A stretch of 6,970 nucleotides of DNA, taken from Thermogutta sp. Lineage in GTDB: Bacteria > Planctomycetota > Planctomycetia > Pirellulales > Thermoguttaceae. The notes under the pieces are model-generated. The model was not told the origin of the DNA. It searched no databases and was given only the letters and a program-made list of their open reading frames with translations. Where the stretch lies: assembly GCF_014359955.1 (NCBI RefSeq), contig NZ_JACIYL010000174.1:1-6970 (forward strand). Direction: 5' to 3'. Positions 6,344-6,970 of this stretch are shown one piece after another (the stretch's first letter is position 1; each line of letters starts with the position of its first letter). The translations under genes were made by a program, and so were the position numbers.

Positions 6344-6970
6344 TCAGTCTGGACGGACAGGTTCGCCATCTTCGTGTATTTCTTCGACACGACTGAGAAA
6401 GCTTCCCCGGTGCAGGCGAGTTTGCACGACACTCCCCGGAGAAAGGGACGCTGCCTCTCGGACCACATGTCCCTCGGGATGCGTCAACGTCATGGAGTAG
6501 CCCCGGGAAAGGACTCCCAGGGGGCTGAGCGACTCCAGTCGCGCTGCCGCGCTGGTAAGCGCCATGCGGTTCCGCTCCAGCAATCGGCCGGCAGCCTGAT
6601 CTAAACGCCGTTCCCATTCGTCAATCCGCTGACCGCGGCTGTGAACCAGTTCCTTTGGAAAGCGAAACACGGGCCGGGATGCAAGCGCCTCAAGCTGCGT
6701 CCGTACCGCCCTCAACCGCAAATTGAGATGAGAGCGAAGTCGCATGGCGTACCCTGTGAGGACAGCTTCCAGTTCCTCCTGGGAGGGCACCACTTTGGAA
6801 GCTGCGTCCGTGGGTGTCAATGCTCGGACGTCCGCCGCCAGGTCGGCCAGCGTCACATCTATTTCATGACCCACTGCAGACACCACCGGAATCCTTGAAC
6901 TGGCAACCGCCCGAACCACACTTTCCTCATTGAAGGCCCAGAGATCCTCAATACTTCCACCACCACGGGT
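6344..6970 (-). CDS. xseA: Exonuclease VII large subunit XseA (5' part beyond the window)
   Basis: The frame is open to the right edge, so the gene starts outside; 208 residues, roughly the C-terminal half of a protein usually 400-450 long, are visible. The first residues are the family signature [14 protein letters not shown] (from 6970), then [16 protein letters not shown], whose GHE-x-D group (6871-6857) belongs to the nuclease site, and [14 protein letters not shown] long helical, probably coiled-coil part rich in Arg, Leu and Glu follows, which in this family binds the small XseB subunits. The end has the usual [15 protein letters not shown] and [16 protein letters not shown] strands. 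The enzyme degrades single-stranded DNA to oligonucleotides in the cytoplasm, in repair and recombination. No xseB follows it; the next gene, 207 bases on, is exbB. Nothing suggests that the gene is broken. Confidence 0.95.
   Translation of the reverse strand, partial: TRGGGSIEDLWAFNEESVVRAVASSRIPVVSAVGHEIDVTLADLAADVRALTPTDAASKVVPSQEELEAVLTGYAMRLRSHLNLRLRAVRTQLEALASRPVFRFPKELVHSRGQRIDEWERRLDQAAGRLLERNRMALTSAAARLESLSPLGVLSRGYSMTLTHPEGHVVREAASLSPGSVVQTRLHRGSFLSRVEEIHEDGEPVRPD

Overview
The window reads as ordinary chromosomal DNA from a moderately GC-rich Gram-negative bacterium. A planctomycete of the Pirellulales type is my best guess. The guess rests on the style of the genes: a beta-helix protein fused to an SGNH hydrolase, an ExbB with a long proline/glutamine-rich N-terminal extension, tandem ExbD genes, and a very large TPR protein. 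It is an inference from protein style, since no rRNA or taxonomic marker is present. Coding density is very high, with five genes and one non-coding gap of about 200 bases. I see no tRNA, rRNA, CRISPR array, insertion sequence or transposase.

Layout, left to right: (1) bases 2-1570, plus strand, the 3' part of a gene for a right-handed parallel beta-helix protein with a C-terminal SGNH/GDSL hydrolase domain, probably a secreted or surface enzyme acting on polysaccharide. (2) Bases 1573-6136, minus strand, a compact operon read leftward in the order exbB, exbD-1, exbD-2, large TPR protein. The exbB stop and exbD-1 start share one base (TGATG), exbD-1 and exbD-2 are 36 bases apart, and exbD-2 overlaps the TPR start as ATGA. 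(3) Bases 6137-6343, a non-coding leader carrying a 15-base palindrome and a GC-rich hairpin. (4) Bases 6344-6970, minus strand, the C-terminal half of exonuclease VII large subunit (xseA), running off the right edge.

The operon is the main point of interest. ExbB and ExbD form a proton-driven inner-membrane motor that normally powers TonB, TolA or a gliding machine. Here one ExbB is paired with two different ExbD proteins, both keeping the proton-carrying aspartate. The last gene encodes an exported 880-residue alpha-solenoid. No TonB, TolA, Pal or outer-membrane receptor lies in the window, so the TPR protein is a candidate periplasmic partner of the motor. The two convergent transcription units (beta-helix/SGNH gene and motor operon) end only two bases apart, so any terminator for either must lie inside the other's coding sequence. 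A tandem hairpin with a short T-tract at 1586-1627 is a candidate for the plus-strand gene.
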